NCBI GenBank assembly: GCA_964625865.1
Contig: CAZVEV010000188.1
Span: forward strand, 1-11,970
From: CAZVEV01 sp964625865
GTDB taxonomy: Bacteria > Planctomycetota > Phycisphaerae > SM23-33
Direction: 5' to 3'
DNA: 11,970 nt
The stretch's first letter is position 1, and each line of letters opens with the position of its first letter. Below are positions 1 to 5,702 of the stretch, piece after piece. Both the position numbers and the translations under genes were made by a program. The notes beneath the pieces are model-generated. The model did not search any database and had not been told where the DNA came from. It was given only the letters and a program-made list of their open reading frames with translations.

Positions 1-11
1 AATATATTCAC

Positions 12-938
12 TTAAGACGAATCCCCCCGCGTGACCGCATTCTGAGGGAGGCGTCTGAATATGATCTTCTTCTTCGTCCATTTGCAGCCGTAGACATGGT
101 AGTCTTGCGGGTAGGAGCCCTCGCCAGGTCTCGGCTGCAGTGAGCCATCCAGTACCTGGTCAGCGACCCATTGCTTCGGATCGATCGCGCCGTCAAAACG
201 CCGGTAATGCGAGTACCATCCGACGTGGCCGACGGTCCAGTTTCTCGGGCTCTTATGGTACACCGCACCGGCGTGGTAGAGTCGTGTCGCACGGCCGGAC
301 ATCTCCATGACATCGATCTCGCCGCTGTACGGCCAACTGCTGTGGGCCCACTTCCGCTTGTTGTCTGCCGCCGCTTTGTCCCAGTACCCCGAATAGGGCG
401 CCGTCTTCGCTTCCGGCATCAACCAGAAGGCGGGCCACGTAGGAACCGCCGTCCGCTTGCCCGTCGCGTCGGTGGGGTTCTTTATCTTCGCCTCGATGAT
501 CCCGTAGGTGAACGACGCCAGTTTCTCGCTCGTGATCTTCGCCGAGCGGAAGGGCTGATGGCCGATCAGCTTGGTTACCTTGCCTCCCGGTTCCTTGCGA
601 AGCGGGTACTTCCTGCCCGGTGCGTGATGAGCGACAATCGTCAGCCTGCCGTCCTTCACATAGAAGGTCTCGCCTTCGGCATCAACGTAGGCCTGCGCCT
701 CTCCGTTGCCGTGCCCATACTTGCCGACCACGGTGTCGTCTACCGGGATCCATTTGCTTCGGTCGAGCTTCTTGCCGGAAAACTCATCGTGCCAGACCAG
801 CGTGTAGGACGAGTCCGTGGCGTGGGCGCTGCCAATCCTGGCCGCCTTGTCGGCCCCCTGGCACTCCAAACACGAGATGATCATCAAAGCGGCAACTATC
901 GCAGTCAGTGCCGTCGTCTTTGCCAACCGTTCCTTCAT
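12..938 (-). CDS. GH16 family glycoside hydrolase, predicted lipoprotein, C-terminally truncated
   Basis: A secreted endo-acting beta-glucanase or galactanase of the GH16 jelly-roll family, expected to cut laminarin, agar, carrageenan or a related polysaccharide at the cell surface. Residues 1-23 form a signal peptide with a lipobox-like end (IISC, Cys23). The domain starts at about residue 46 (LVWHDEFSG) and continues through GNGEAQAY (about 77-84) and WPAFWLMPE (168-176). The active site is GEIDVMEM, with E207 as nucleophile, D209 as helper and E212 as acid/base, in the ExDxxE spacing typical of laminarinase-like members. Similarity runs to KWTKKKIIF (about 286-294), then changes to 14 unrelated residues and a stop. 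The last strands, about 60-70 residues that normally carry YVDG and the terminal VDYVRVY, are missing. The ATG at 938 was chosen because GAAAGGA lies just upstream and the signal peptide begins there; an in-frame extension to 1265 is antisense to the phosphotransferase gene. The family is certain, the substrate is unknown, and activity of this truncated form is doubtful. Confidence 0.9.
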   Translation of the reverse strand: MKERLAKTTALTAIVAALMIISCLECQGADKAARIGSAHATDSSYTLVWHDEFSGKKLDRSKWIPVDDTVVGKYGHGNGEAQAYVDAEGETFYVKDGRLTIVAHHAPGRKYPLRKEPGGKVTKLIGHQPFRSAKITSEKLASFTYGIIEAKIKNPTDATGKRTAVPTWPAFWLMPEAKTAPYSGYWDKAAADNKRKWAHSSWPYSGEIDVMEMSGRATRLYHAGAVYHKSPRNWTVGHVGWYSHYRRFDGAIDPKQWVADQVLDGSLQPRPGEGSYPQDYHVYGCKWTKKKIIFRRLPQNAVTRGDSS

Positions 939-1087
939 TCCAGTCCTTTCGGCCAGTCCACTTCGCACGTCACCTACTTGTGCGAGGCCAATCCCATCTT
1001 CTTCAAGCGAACGTAGAGTTGAACCCCGGCGCCCTCGCCGTCGGCTCGAACAATTTGTTGGTCCTTTCCGTGGTCCCATGCCGCCAG
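939..1087. other. Spacer between the phosphotransferase gene and the GH16 gene
   Basis: This 149-base gap lies between two co-directional minus-strand genes and forms the leader of the GH16 gene. It holds an inverted repeat, TCGCAC at 963-968 and GTGCGA at 980-985, with an 11-base loop close to the GH16 ribosome binding site. No convincing promoter or U-tract terminator is visible. The gap is long enough for the GH16 gene to have its own promoter, but none could be placed. Confidence 0.4.
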
Positions 1088-2041
1088 TCACCCCTTGGAG
1101 GCGAGATTCATCACCTGTCGTGTTGTCGACAGGATGCGATCGTGCAGATCGCCGCCTATGCCAAGCCACACGTGCACCATGTACGTGTGGAGCCAATAGA
1201 ACAGCCTGCGGAACTCGTACCCCGGCCGAAGCGGCCGCTCCCGGCGATAGGCATCGAAGAAGCACTTGCCGACCGTCCAGGCCTCCAGGTAGGCCAGTTC
1301 CAGTTCGGCGTCAGCGTACTGCAGCCCGACGGGGTCAACGAGGCCGCTCAGATGCCAACTGCCGCTGCGGTTTTCAACTATGATGTTGCCCGGCGACACG
1401 TCGTGATGGATCAGCGCAGGCACGCCCTGGGCGCGCAGCGCGTCTTCGGCAAGCGGCAGGGCTCGGTCGAGTTCCTCTCGTAGCGAAGACGGGAGAAGCT
1501 CGTCCATCTCGCCCCGGATATCCTGAAGTCTCGGAATGAACACATCGACCCACTCCCGCGTTCCGGATTCCGTCCCGAGATTCCCGAAGGTATCGCGGGT
1601 GCGGCTGTGGAGTTCGGCCAGCACGCGGGCGAGTTCGCGCTCAACCGTCGCGCGCTGACCGGGCCCGAGCCGGGCCGATTCCAGATTGACACCCGGCAGA
1701 TGCTCGACGAGGAGGAAGGAGTACGGGACAATCGACAGGGAGTCGTCCTGCAGGTAGACCTTCGGACAGGGGACGCTGGTATGCTCCCGGAGGTAATCAA
1801 GGCGCACACGTTCGCGTGGCAGGGGGTCGTCTTCGGCGGCAGGTCGCAGCTTGACCACTGCCCAGTGCGGCGCACGGTCGAATCCCAGGCGAAACACCGC
1901 ACTGCATATTCCGCCTTGCAGCGGGGCAATGTCAGAACAATCGACGGTCGAGCCGCGCCACTGTGACAGTAACGCGGACGCCTGTGGCCGGGTCAGGACA
2001 ATGTCGTCCTTCTCTGACAGATTCGGCCTCACTGCGACCAT
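1088..2041 (-). CDS. Aminoglycoside/choline-kinase-fold phosphotransferase (APH family)
   Basis: A 317-residue cytoplasmic small-molecule kinase of the APH/choline kinase/fructosamine kinase fold, expected to transfer the ATP gamma-phosphate to a hydroxyl or amino group. The nucleotide-binding lysine is probably K64 (AVVKLRP). The hinge region is FLLVEHLPG (about 109-117). The catalytic loop is IHHDVSPGN, fitting HxDxxxxN with D214 as catalytic base and N219 as metal ligand. The second metal-binding aspartate is D236 (GLVDP). These are family hallmarks and they are intact. The substrate cannot be read from the sequence, and resistance should not be assumed because this fold also serves sugars, choline and amino acids. 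The ATG at 2041 lies 19 bases after the stop of the upstream acetyltransferase gene, with AGAGAGGA directly before it. A GTG at 2077 would add 12 residues and overlap that gene. The tight spacing suggests cotranscription with the GNAT gene, and an acetyltransferase plus a phosphotransferase is a plausible small-molecule modification pair. Confidence 0.85.
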   Translation of the reverse strand: MVAVRPNLSEKDDIVLTRPQASALLSQWRGSTVDCSDIAPLQGGICSAVFRLGFDRAPHWAVVKLRPAAEDDPLPRERVRLDYLREHTSVPCPKVYLQDDSLSIVPYSFLLVEHLPGVNLESARLGPGQRATVERELARVLAELHSRTRDTFGNLGTESGTREWVDVFIPRLQDIRGEMDELLPSSLREELDRALPLAEDALRAQGVPALIHHDVSPGNIIVENRSGSWHLSGLVDPVGLQYADAELELAYLEAWTVGKCFFDAYRRERPLRPGYEFRRLFYWLHTYMVHVWLGIGGDLHDRILSTTRQVMNLASKG

Positions 2042-2060
2042 TCCTCTCTCTGGGCCAACG

Positions 2061-2588
2061 TCATCCCTCAGGCGCACCGTCAGGCATCGCCTGGATGGAT
2101 TTGCTCTGCCATCTCATTTTGAAGTCTCTCTCTGTCTCTTCGATCGTTTCGAACGCGAATCTCTCGTACAGACGAATTGCGGGCCGGTTGTGCTTGCGCA
2201 CGGTCAAGCGCAGCTCGTCCAGCCCCTGCGCCTTGACCGATTGCTGGGCGCTGGACAACAAAGCGGAGCCGACGCCCCGGCGTCTGTAGTCCTGGGCAAC
2301 GGCCATGGTAAGCCCCGCGAACCGCGTGCCGACGGATTCCTCCGGGCGGCTCAGCAGCAGGAGCCCTGCAAGCGTCTTCTCACATTCCGCAACGAGAAGC
2401 AAGCCCCCCTGACTGCGCATGAGCTGGAGGATGGCGGCGGCATGGTCCGGAAGGACCGGCTTCGTGTCGACCACGATGCCGATCTCATCGAGGTGCTCGT
2501 CGGCCAGGTCGGTCAGGAGCACGGCCAGACCTTCCAGATCTGACTCAATCGCTCCGCGAACTACCGCTCTCGTCTTGTGTCTCTTCAT
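2061..2588 (-). CDS. GNAT family N-acetyltransferase
   Basis: A 175-residue acetyl-CoA dependent acetyltransferase of the GNAT superfamily, cytoplasmic. The acetyl-CoA pyrophosphate-binding motif A is seen at about 95-111 (MAVAQDYRRRGVGSALL), with R102, G105 and G107 filling the RxxGxG signature. It follows the strand that carries the LLLVAE and LAGLLLL segments. Motif B is recognisable at about 134-147 (NRPAIRLYERFAFE), the usual N-x-x-A-I-x-L-Y-E-x-x-G/A-F pattern. Length is normal for a single-domain GNAT, and the arrangement is closest to RimI-like or small-molecule acetyltransferases. The substrate is unknown. The gene precedes the phosphotransferase gene by 19 bases and probably forms an operon with it. 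The ribosome binding site before the ATG at 2588 is weak (GAGAAGAGA). Confidence 0.88.
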   Translation of the reverse strand: MKRHKTRAVVRGAIESDLEGLAVLLTDLADEHLDEIGIVVDTKPVLPDHAAAILQLMRSQGGLLLVAECEKTLAGLLLLSRPEESVGTRFAGLTMAVAQDYRRRGVGSALLSSAQQSVKAQGLDELRLTVRKHNRPAIRLYERFAFETIEETERDFKMRWQSKSIQAMPDGAPEG

Positions 2589-2621
2589 TCTCTTCTCATG
2601 TCATAACGTCAAGGATCACCA

Positions 2622-2652
2622 GTCCCGATCCCGATGTACGTCGGGATGGGAC
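2622..2652. repeat. Strong imperfect hairpin between the CxxC-protein gene and the GNAT gene
   Basis: GTCCC (2622-2626), a bulged G, then ATCCCGA (2628-2634) pair with TCGGGAT (2641-2647) and GGGAC (2648-2652) around a six-base loop TGTACG. That gives 12 base pairs with one bulge. Both flanking genes run on the minus strand, so the hairpin sits after the stop of the 2676-3311 gene and before the GNAT start. It could work as a terminator or RNA-stabilising hairpin. No U-tract follows on the minus strand, so it is not a canonical intrinsic terminator. Palindromes built on TCCCGA/TCGGGA are also common dispersed repeats in environmental genomes. Confidence 0.6.
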
Positions 2653-2675
2653 CAGGCGTCTGATGAATCCACTGG

Positions 2676-3311
2676 TCAGGCACATTCGTAATCAGTTACT
2701 TCAGCCACCTGCCCGCACTTGGCGCATGTGCCCTCTAGACTGAACCAGGTGAAGAAGTCTTGCGGCCTGGCCGCAAGTTCTTCATGGCCATCCATGTCTT
2801 CATCCTCCAGAGCGTATTCAAGGGATGCCTCGGGTTCAAATGTCCTACTGCCACAAACAGGGCAGGGATACTCTTCAGGGCCTCCGTCTCCTGTCACACC
2901 GCAGGAGGAGTCGATTTCCGCATTGTACCCGTCATGATCGGGGTCGAAGAGGCGGTCCGTCTTTCCACAGGCATCACACTTGAGATAGATGGGTGCCGCA
3001 AAGATCTCCAGGTCAGGATAGCCAGGTGAAGTCATAGGGAATCCAAGAACCCTGAACTTGTTGCTCCCACAACTGCACGTGATGCGGAAGATCGCTTGCT
3101 CGGGGCTTCTTTCGATCTGCCCCATCGTGGGGATTCTGCTAGCTACTCTGAAGGGTGCGAGGCACCTGGCGGGATTGCTTCGTGTCCGCCTCACAATAAC
3201 TGAGGGTTCGTTTCTATTGGGATTCGTGTAACACGGCATACAGAGGCCGTCTGTCTTCTCGGCTGTAGTGGGGAGTATCTCAGCCTCACATATTCTGCAG
3301 GGCACTTTCAT
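2676..3311 (-). CDS. Hypothetical zinc-ribbon-like protein with multiple CxxC pairs
   Basis: A 211-residue protein of a family I do not recognise. It is rich in paired cysteines: C5/C8, C24/C27, C79/C81, C112/C115, C150/C153 and C196/C199, plus C50, C137 and C210. The first two pairs make a compact N-terminal zinc finger of the CRIC...CMPC kind. The later pairs fit two further ribbons built from C79/C81 with C112/C115 and C150/C153 with C196/C199. An acidic stretch (EYALEDEDMDGHEE, about 165-178) separates the last two pairs. There is no signal peptide or membrane segment, so it is probably cytoplasmic. Such proteins may bind zinc, nucleic acid or a partner protein, but no catalytic motif is visible. 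No strong ribosome binding site precedes the ATG at 3311. It lies upstream of the GNAT gene on the same strand, separated by a hairpin. Reading frame, coherent composition and regular CxxC spacing argue that it is a real gene. Confidence 0.72.
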   Translation of the reverse strand: MKVPCRICEAEILPTTAEKTDGLCMPCYTNPNRNEPSVIVRRTRSNPARCLAPFRVASRIPTMGQIERSPEQAIFRITCSCGSNKFRVLGFPMTSPGYPDLEIFAAPIYLKCDACGKTDRLFDPDHDGYNAEIDSSCGVTGDGGPEEYPCPVCGSRTFEPEASLEYALEDEDMDGHEELAARPQDFFTWFSLEGTCAKCGQVAEVTDYECA

Positions 3312-3695
3312 CTGGGGTTCACTCGACTATTCCGCCTAACGTATAGGGTTCTATCCTTCGTGGCGTAGCCATGGTGGATGGAACTCTGTTGAAGTACGCC
3401 GCTGGTCGGCTGCCGGAAGACGGCTATTCCGGCGTGTCGATGCGGCGGATGGCTATGGCGATTGTATCGCCGGTGTCGCTTGTGGCCAAGGGGTGGGTTG
3501 CGGGCTGTGGCGCCAGGGGCGCGTCGGAGACAGATGCTCGTGAAGGGGTCTGGCATTGCGCAGGAGGCGTGCCGGGACGCGAAAGGGGAGGCCAGGGCGT
3601 TTTCGGGGAGAACGGGCGGCCTGAAGGCTTACAGACCCCTTGGCCGGGGTGCTGCGGGGGCTTTCGGGCGCCGGATGGTACAGGGGCTGCGGGAA
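3312..3695. other. Gene-free spacer downstream of csrA with strong G/C strand skew and hairpins
   Basis: I see no credible gene here. Frames open on the plus strand give low-complexity Gly/Arg-rich translations without any family resemblance. From about 3480 the plus strand is full of G-runs, so the minus-strand transcript running out of csrA would be C-rich and G-poor, the composition favoured by Rho loading sites. A clear hairpin lies at 3412-3433: GCCGGAA pairs with TTCCGGC around an eight-base loop. GCCTAAC at 3334-3340 resembles half of an integron attC site, but no partner was found. No match to RNase P RNA, tmRNA or SRP RNA landmarks was noticed on either strand. Confidence 0.45.
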
Positions 3696-3707
3696 CTACC
3701 CGCTGCC
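3685..3707 (-). terminator. Hairpin spanning the csrA stop codon
   Basis: GGC, a T-T mismatch, and GCGGG (3685-3693) pair with CCCGC, T and GCC (3699-3707) around a five-base loop. In the minus-strand message the loop begins with the csrA UAG stop. The stem is stable (eight GC pairs and one mismatch), but no U-tract follows. It could mark the end of the message, protect it from exonucleases, or slow the terminating ribosome. The call as a terminator is tentative. Confidence 0.3.
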
Positions 3708-3932
3708 GGGGGGGTGCTTGCGTTTGGCGAGGCTGGCTACGTGGCCGCTGGTGTCGCCGGAGGCCCGACTCTCGCGGCGGATGGCATCGTAGACTTCCTT
3801 ACGGTGGACGGCTATGTGTGCGGGGGCCGAGATGCCCAGACGTACCTTCTCCCCGCGTATATCGACGATGGTGATTTCAATGTCATCGCCGATGACAATC
3901 GTCTCGTCGCGTTGTCTTGACAGCACCAGCAT
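3696..3932 (-). CDS. csrA: CsrA/RsmA carbon storage regulator, translational regulator
   Basis: A 78-residue homodimeric RNA-binding protein that recognises GGA motifs in mRNA leaders, usually blocking or adjusting translation of motility, carbon-storage and biofilm genes. The whole fold is recognisable: MLVLSRQRDETIVIGDDI at the N terminus, then the central ITIVDIRGEKVRLGI, then APAHIAVHRKEVY. Residues that contact RNA in the family are present, including L4, R6, V42 and R44. The CsrA core ends near residue 55. The remaining residues form a basic, low-complexity tail (ending KRKHPPGSG) that is longer than in the E. coli protein. A strong ribosome binding site AAGGAG lies six bases before the ATG at 3932. 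In many flagellated bacteria csrA sits beside fliW or hook genes; here neither is present in the window, and the upstream gene is a ceramidase-family hydrolase. The gene is certain; its targets are unknown. Confidence 0.96.
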   Translation of the reverse strand: MLVLSRQRDETIVIGDDIEITIVDIRGEKVRLGISAPAHIAVHRKEVYDAIRRESRASGDTSGHVASLAKRKHPPGSG

Positions 3933-3939
3933 CCGCGGC

Positions 3940-3948
3940 TCCTTCCAT
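3940..3948 (-). promoter_or_regulatory. Two overlapping ANGGA motifs over the csrA ribosome binding site
   Basis: Reading the minus strand, ATGGA (3948-3944) and AAGGA (3944-3940) overlap by one base, and the second contains most of the csrA Shine-Dalgarno sequence. ANGGA is the core of the CsrA recognition site, and CsrA is known to repress its own translation in several bacteria by covering such a site. The motif is short and overlaps any good ribosome binding site by nature, so autorepression is an inference. Confidence 0.35.
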
Positions 3949-4046
3949 GGACCGGCCGGCTTTGGCTTCTAAGCTCAGTATTTCTTTGCCTTTGTACGCC
4001 TGTTGAACGCGACGGGCGTACTCCCTTCCGACCGGCTCTGACGTAT

Positions 4047-4075
4047 GTATCGACCTATTCGTCCAAGACCTTTGA
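4047..4075 (-). promoter_or_regulatory. Possible sigma-28-like (flagellar) promoter for csrA
   Basis: On the minus strand TCAAAG (4075-4070) is followed after 15 bases by GTCGATAC (4054-4047). The bacterial sigma-28/FliA consensus is TAAA, 15 bases, GCCGATAA. The -10 half matches in six of eight positions, and the -35 half matches CAAAG with one extra base of spacing. A start near 4040 would give csrA a leader of about 105 bases. csrA often belongs to the flagellar regulon, which makes the match reasonable, but one loose hit in a GC-rich spacer could be chance. Confidence 0.3.
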
Positions 4076-4103
4076 CGGAAGTTCCTTGTTATAATCGGAC
4101 AAA

Positions 4104-5642
4104 TCACTCGTCTCCGGAGACGCCCGATTCGGCAAGACGCTCGACCAGCCGGGTCGACAGGTTGTAGAAATACTCACCGCACCACGGACCGAAGAAGTTC
4201 GCCCCGCGGCTCTCATAGTGATCCGCGTCGTACCGCCCGCGCGGAATCAGATAGCCGATGTAGTCGCCGTTAAAGCTAGTCACAACAGGGACTAGCTCAT
4301 CACCACTGCACTGACCCGGCGCCGGATACGCCTCTGCCCGGGCCGACAACTCGCCCGAGTAGTCGCACGGCATGCCCAGGAGGACCATCTCGTTGATCCG
4401 AACGGCATGGATGGTCGATACGCGGCCATGAATCAACGATGTCATTATAGGCGACAAACGCCAGTGGCGACTGATCCGATAGTCCGTTTGGGGCAGGTCG
4501 ACGCGAAGCACGGCTGCGGCCAGCGTCGCTTCGGAGCGGCTCGGTCCCACGTAAGTCGTGCCGTCATCTGTGTGTAAGACGCGCCCAGGCAGGCCCTTGT
4601 TCCCCTCGCTTGCTCCTTCGGGCGGGAAAGCCGGTGCGGCCTTTAACGCCTCGCCTGCGAGCGGGACGGCGACCGAGAGCACGTTGGCGGCGACCTCGGC
4701 CAGCCGCTTGGCCCCGCGAGGCTGCTTGGTTGCCACCTTCATCGAGCCCATCGCCCCGGCAGCGAACAGCCACACCCCGCCGTACCGCTTGGCCAGTTCG
4801 CGTTGGACCACGCCGGGGTAGTCTCCGCTGGCCAGGCGATTACGCCGTCCGTAACAGGTCGGATGCGCGTTGAACGTCACCAGGCCCGCCACGTGCTTGC
4901 CGTCCGGCCCCAGGATGCTCAGGCAGGCCAGCGAACTGTTGCCCGGCATGCTCTTGTCGATGCGATTGACCACCAGGCGCGCCGTCGGCGTGGTGCGGGC
5001 CACCACGAGGCGCGCAGGCTGCATCGCGGCGCGGCTCCGCGTGATCGCATCTGCAAACGCGTCGGCCAGCCGGTCGGCGACGGCCGGATCGAACTCGCCG
5101 ATAGCCGTCCACTGCTCGAGCCACCCGGGGGCATATCCACCGGGCCCGGAGTGCGTGTGAGTGGAGGTGAAGTAGACCCCCTCGCGTTCGACGCCGGCCC
5201 GCCGAAGCACGGCGTCACACAGGTCCGGCAGGAACAGGAGGATGTCCCCGCCGACGACGGTCACCGTCTGCGTGCCGTCCGAGAGGCTGATCGCCTTGGC
5301 CCAGACCCGGTCGGCCAGCCCGTCGCAACTCATGGGCTCCCGCCCGCTGAAGCCGGCCAGCGGTTCGCCCGGCCGCGGCGTGATGTCCACCTCGGCCGCC
5401 CCCGCAAGAGCAGGGCCTCTCGTCGTCGTCAGCGTCATCTGCTCGAGACGCTGCTCGGTTGTCTCGACCCACTCGCCCGCCAGGTCCCCGTCAAACGCCG
5501 GCCACGGGCCCACGACGATGACCACCACGATGACGATGCCCAGCACGATGCGCAGCGATCGTCGCTTCCACGACCTTCGCGGCAGCGGGGCCGCCGGCGG
5601 CGAGGCGTCGGCCGATTCATCGGGGGGCGTAGGCTGGTCCAT
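4104..5642 (-). CDS. Neutral/alkaline ceramidase-family hydrolase, membrane-anchored
   Basis: A 512-residue protein of the neutral/alkaline non-lysosomal ceramidase family, zinc amidohydrolases that in characterised members cut the N-acyl bond of ceramide. A proline-rich, basic cytoplasmic tail (1-29) precedes one hydrophobic segment (about 31-46, IVLGIVIVVVIVVGPW), so the domain is probably anchored outside the inner membrane. Family landmarks follow in order: GAAEVDITP (81-89), the zinc-binding loop HTHSGPGG (162-169), TFNAHPT (256-262, with H260 a probable second zinc ligand), FAAGAMGSM (293-301) where the nucleophilic serine loop lies in known enzymes, GMPCDYSGE (433-441) and NGDYIGYLIPRGRY (458-471). 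Only the N-terminal catalytic domain is clearly present; the C-terminal immunoglobulin-like domain of classical ceramidases seems absent. Planctomycetes carry many such proteins without known ceramide, so the substrate may be another amide. The gene is divergent from mtnA across 60 bases. It lacks a strong ribosome binding site at 5642. Confidence 0.85.
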   Translation of the reverse strand: MDQPTPPDESADASPPAAPLPRRSWKRRSLRIVLGIVIVVVIVVGPWPAFDGDLAGEWVETTEQRLEQMTLTTTRGPALAGAAEVDITPRPGEPLAGFSGREPMSCDGLADRVWAKAISLSDGTQTVTVVGGDILLFLPDLCDAVLRRAGVEREGVYFTSTHTHSGPGGYAPGWLEQWTAIGEFDPAVADRLADAFADAITRSRAAMQPARLVVARTTPTARLVVNRIDKSMPGNSSLACLSILGPDGKHVAGLVTFNAHPTCYGRRNRLASGDYPGVVQRELAKRYGGVWLFAAGAMGSMKVATKQPRGAKRLAEVAANVLSVAVPLAGEALKAAPAFPPEGASEGNKGLPGRVLHTDDGTTYVGPSRSEATLAAAVLRVDLPQTDYRISRHWRLSPIMTSLIHGRVSTIHAVRINEMVLLGMPCDYSGELSARAEAYPAPGQCSGDELVPVVTSFNGDYIGYLIPRGRYDADHYESRGANFFGPWCGEYFYNLSTRLVERLAESGVSGDE

Positions 5643-5702
5643 GAGTCCATTCTAGCCATCGGCCGCTTGCAGTGAAGTGCCAATTCCGCTACCGTGCGGC
5701 AC
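5643..5702. promoter_or_regulatory. Divergent intergenic region between the ceramidase-family gene and mtnA
   Basis: Sixty bases separate the two divergent start codons, so both promoters or their core elements must lie here or inside the genes. I could not place convincing -35/-10 pairs, and neither start has a strong Shine-Dalgarno sequence. A GTG at 5694 in the mtnA frame would shorten the gap slightly. Confidence 0.3.

Noticed and set aside
939..1265. N-terminal extension of the GH16 reading frame up to 1265
   Set aside because: It is antisense to the phosphotransferase gene, is Arg/Gly-rich without family similarity, and would bury the signal peptide that begins at 938 behind a good ribosome binding site.
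3334..3340. GCCTAAC as half of an integron attC site
   Set aside because: It fits RYYYAAC, but no GTTRRRY partner was found within the usual distance downstream, and no gene cassette or integrase is visible.
3360..3790. A CsrA-sequestering RNA (CsrB/RsmZ type) on the plus strand next to csrA
   Set aside because: About a dozen GGA triplets occur, but that is near what the G-rich composition predicts, and almost none are ANGGA motifs in clear hairpin loops.
3371..3920. Plus-strand open frames of 152 and 167 residues opposite and beyond csrA
   Set aside because: They are antisense to csrA and consist of Gly/Arg-rich low-complexity sequence caused by G-runs; no motif is seen.
3883..4107. 74-residue frame on the minus strand starting GTG at 4107, overlapping the ceramidase-family stop and csrA
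   Set aside because: The GTGA overlap is tempting, but the translation resembles no flagellar or regulatory family, runs out of frame into csrA, and covers the probable csrA leader and promoter.
4803..5675. 290-residue plus-strand frame opposite the ceramidase-family gene
   Set aside because: It is a GC-rich antisense shadow with Arg/His-rich composition and no family likeness, while the minus-strand product is clearly recognisable.
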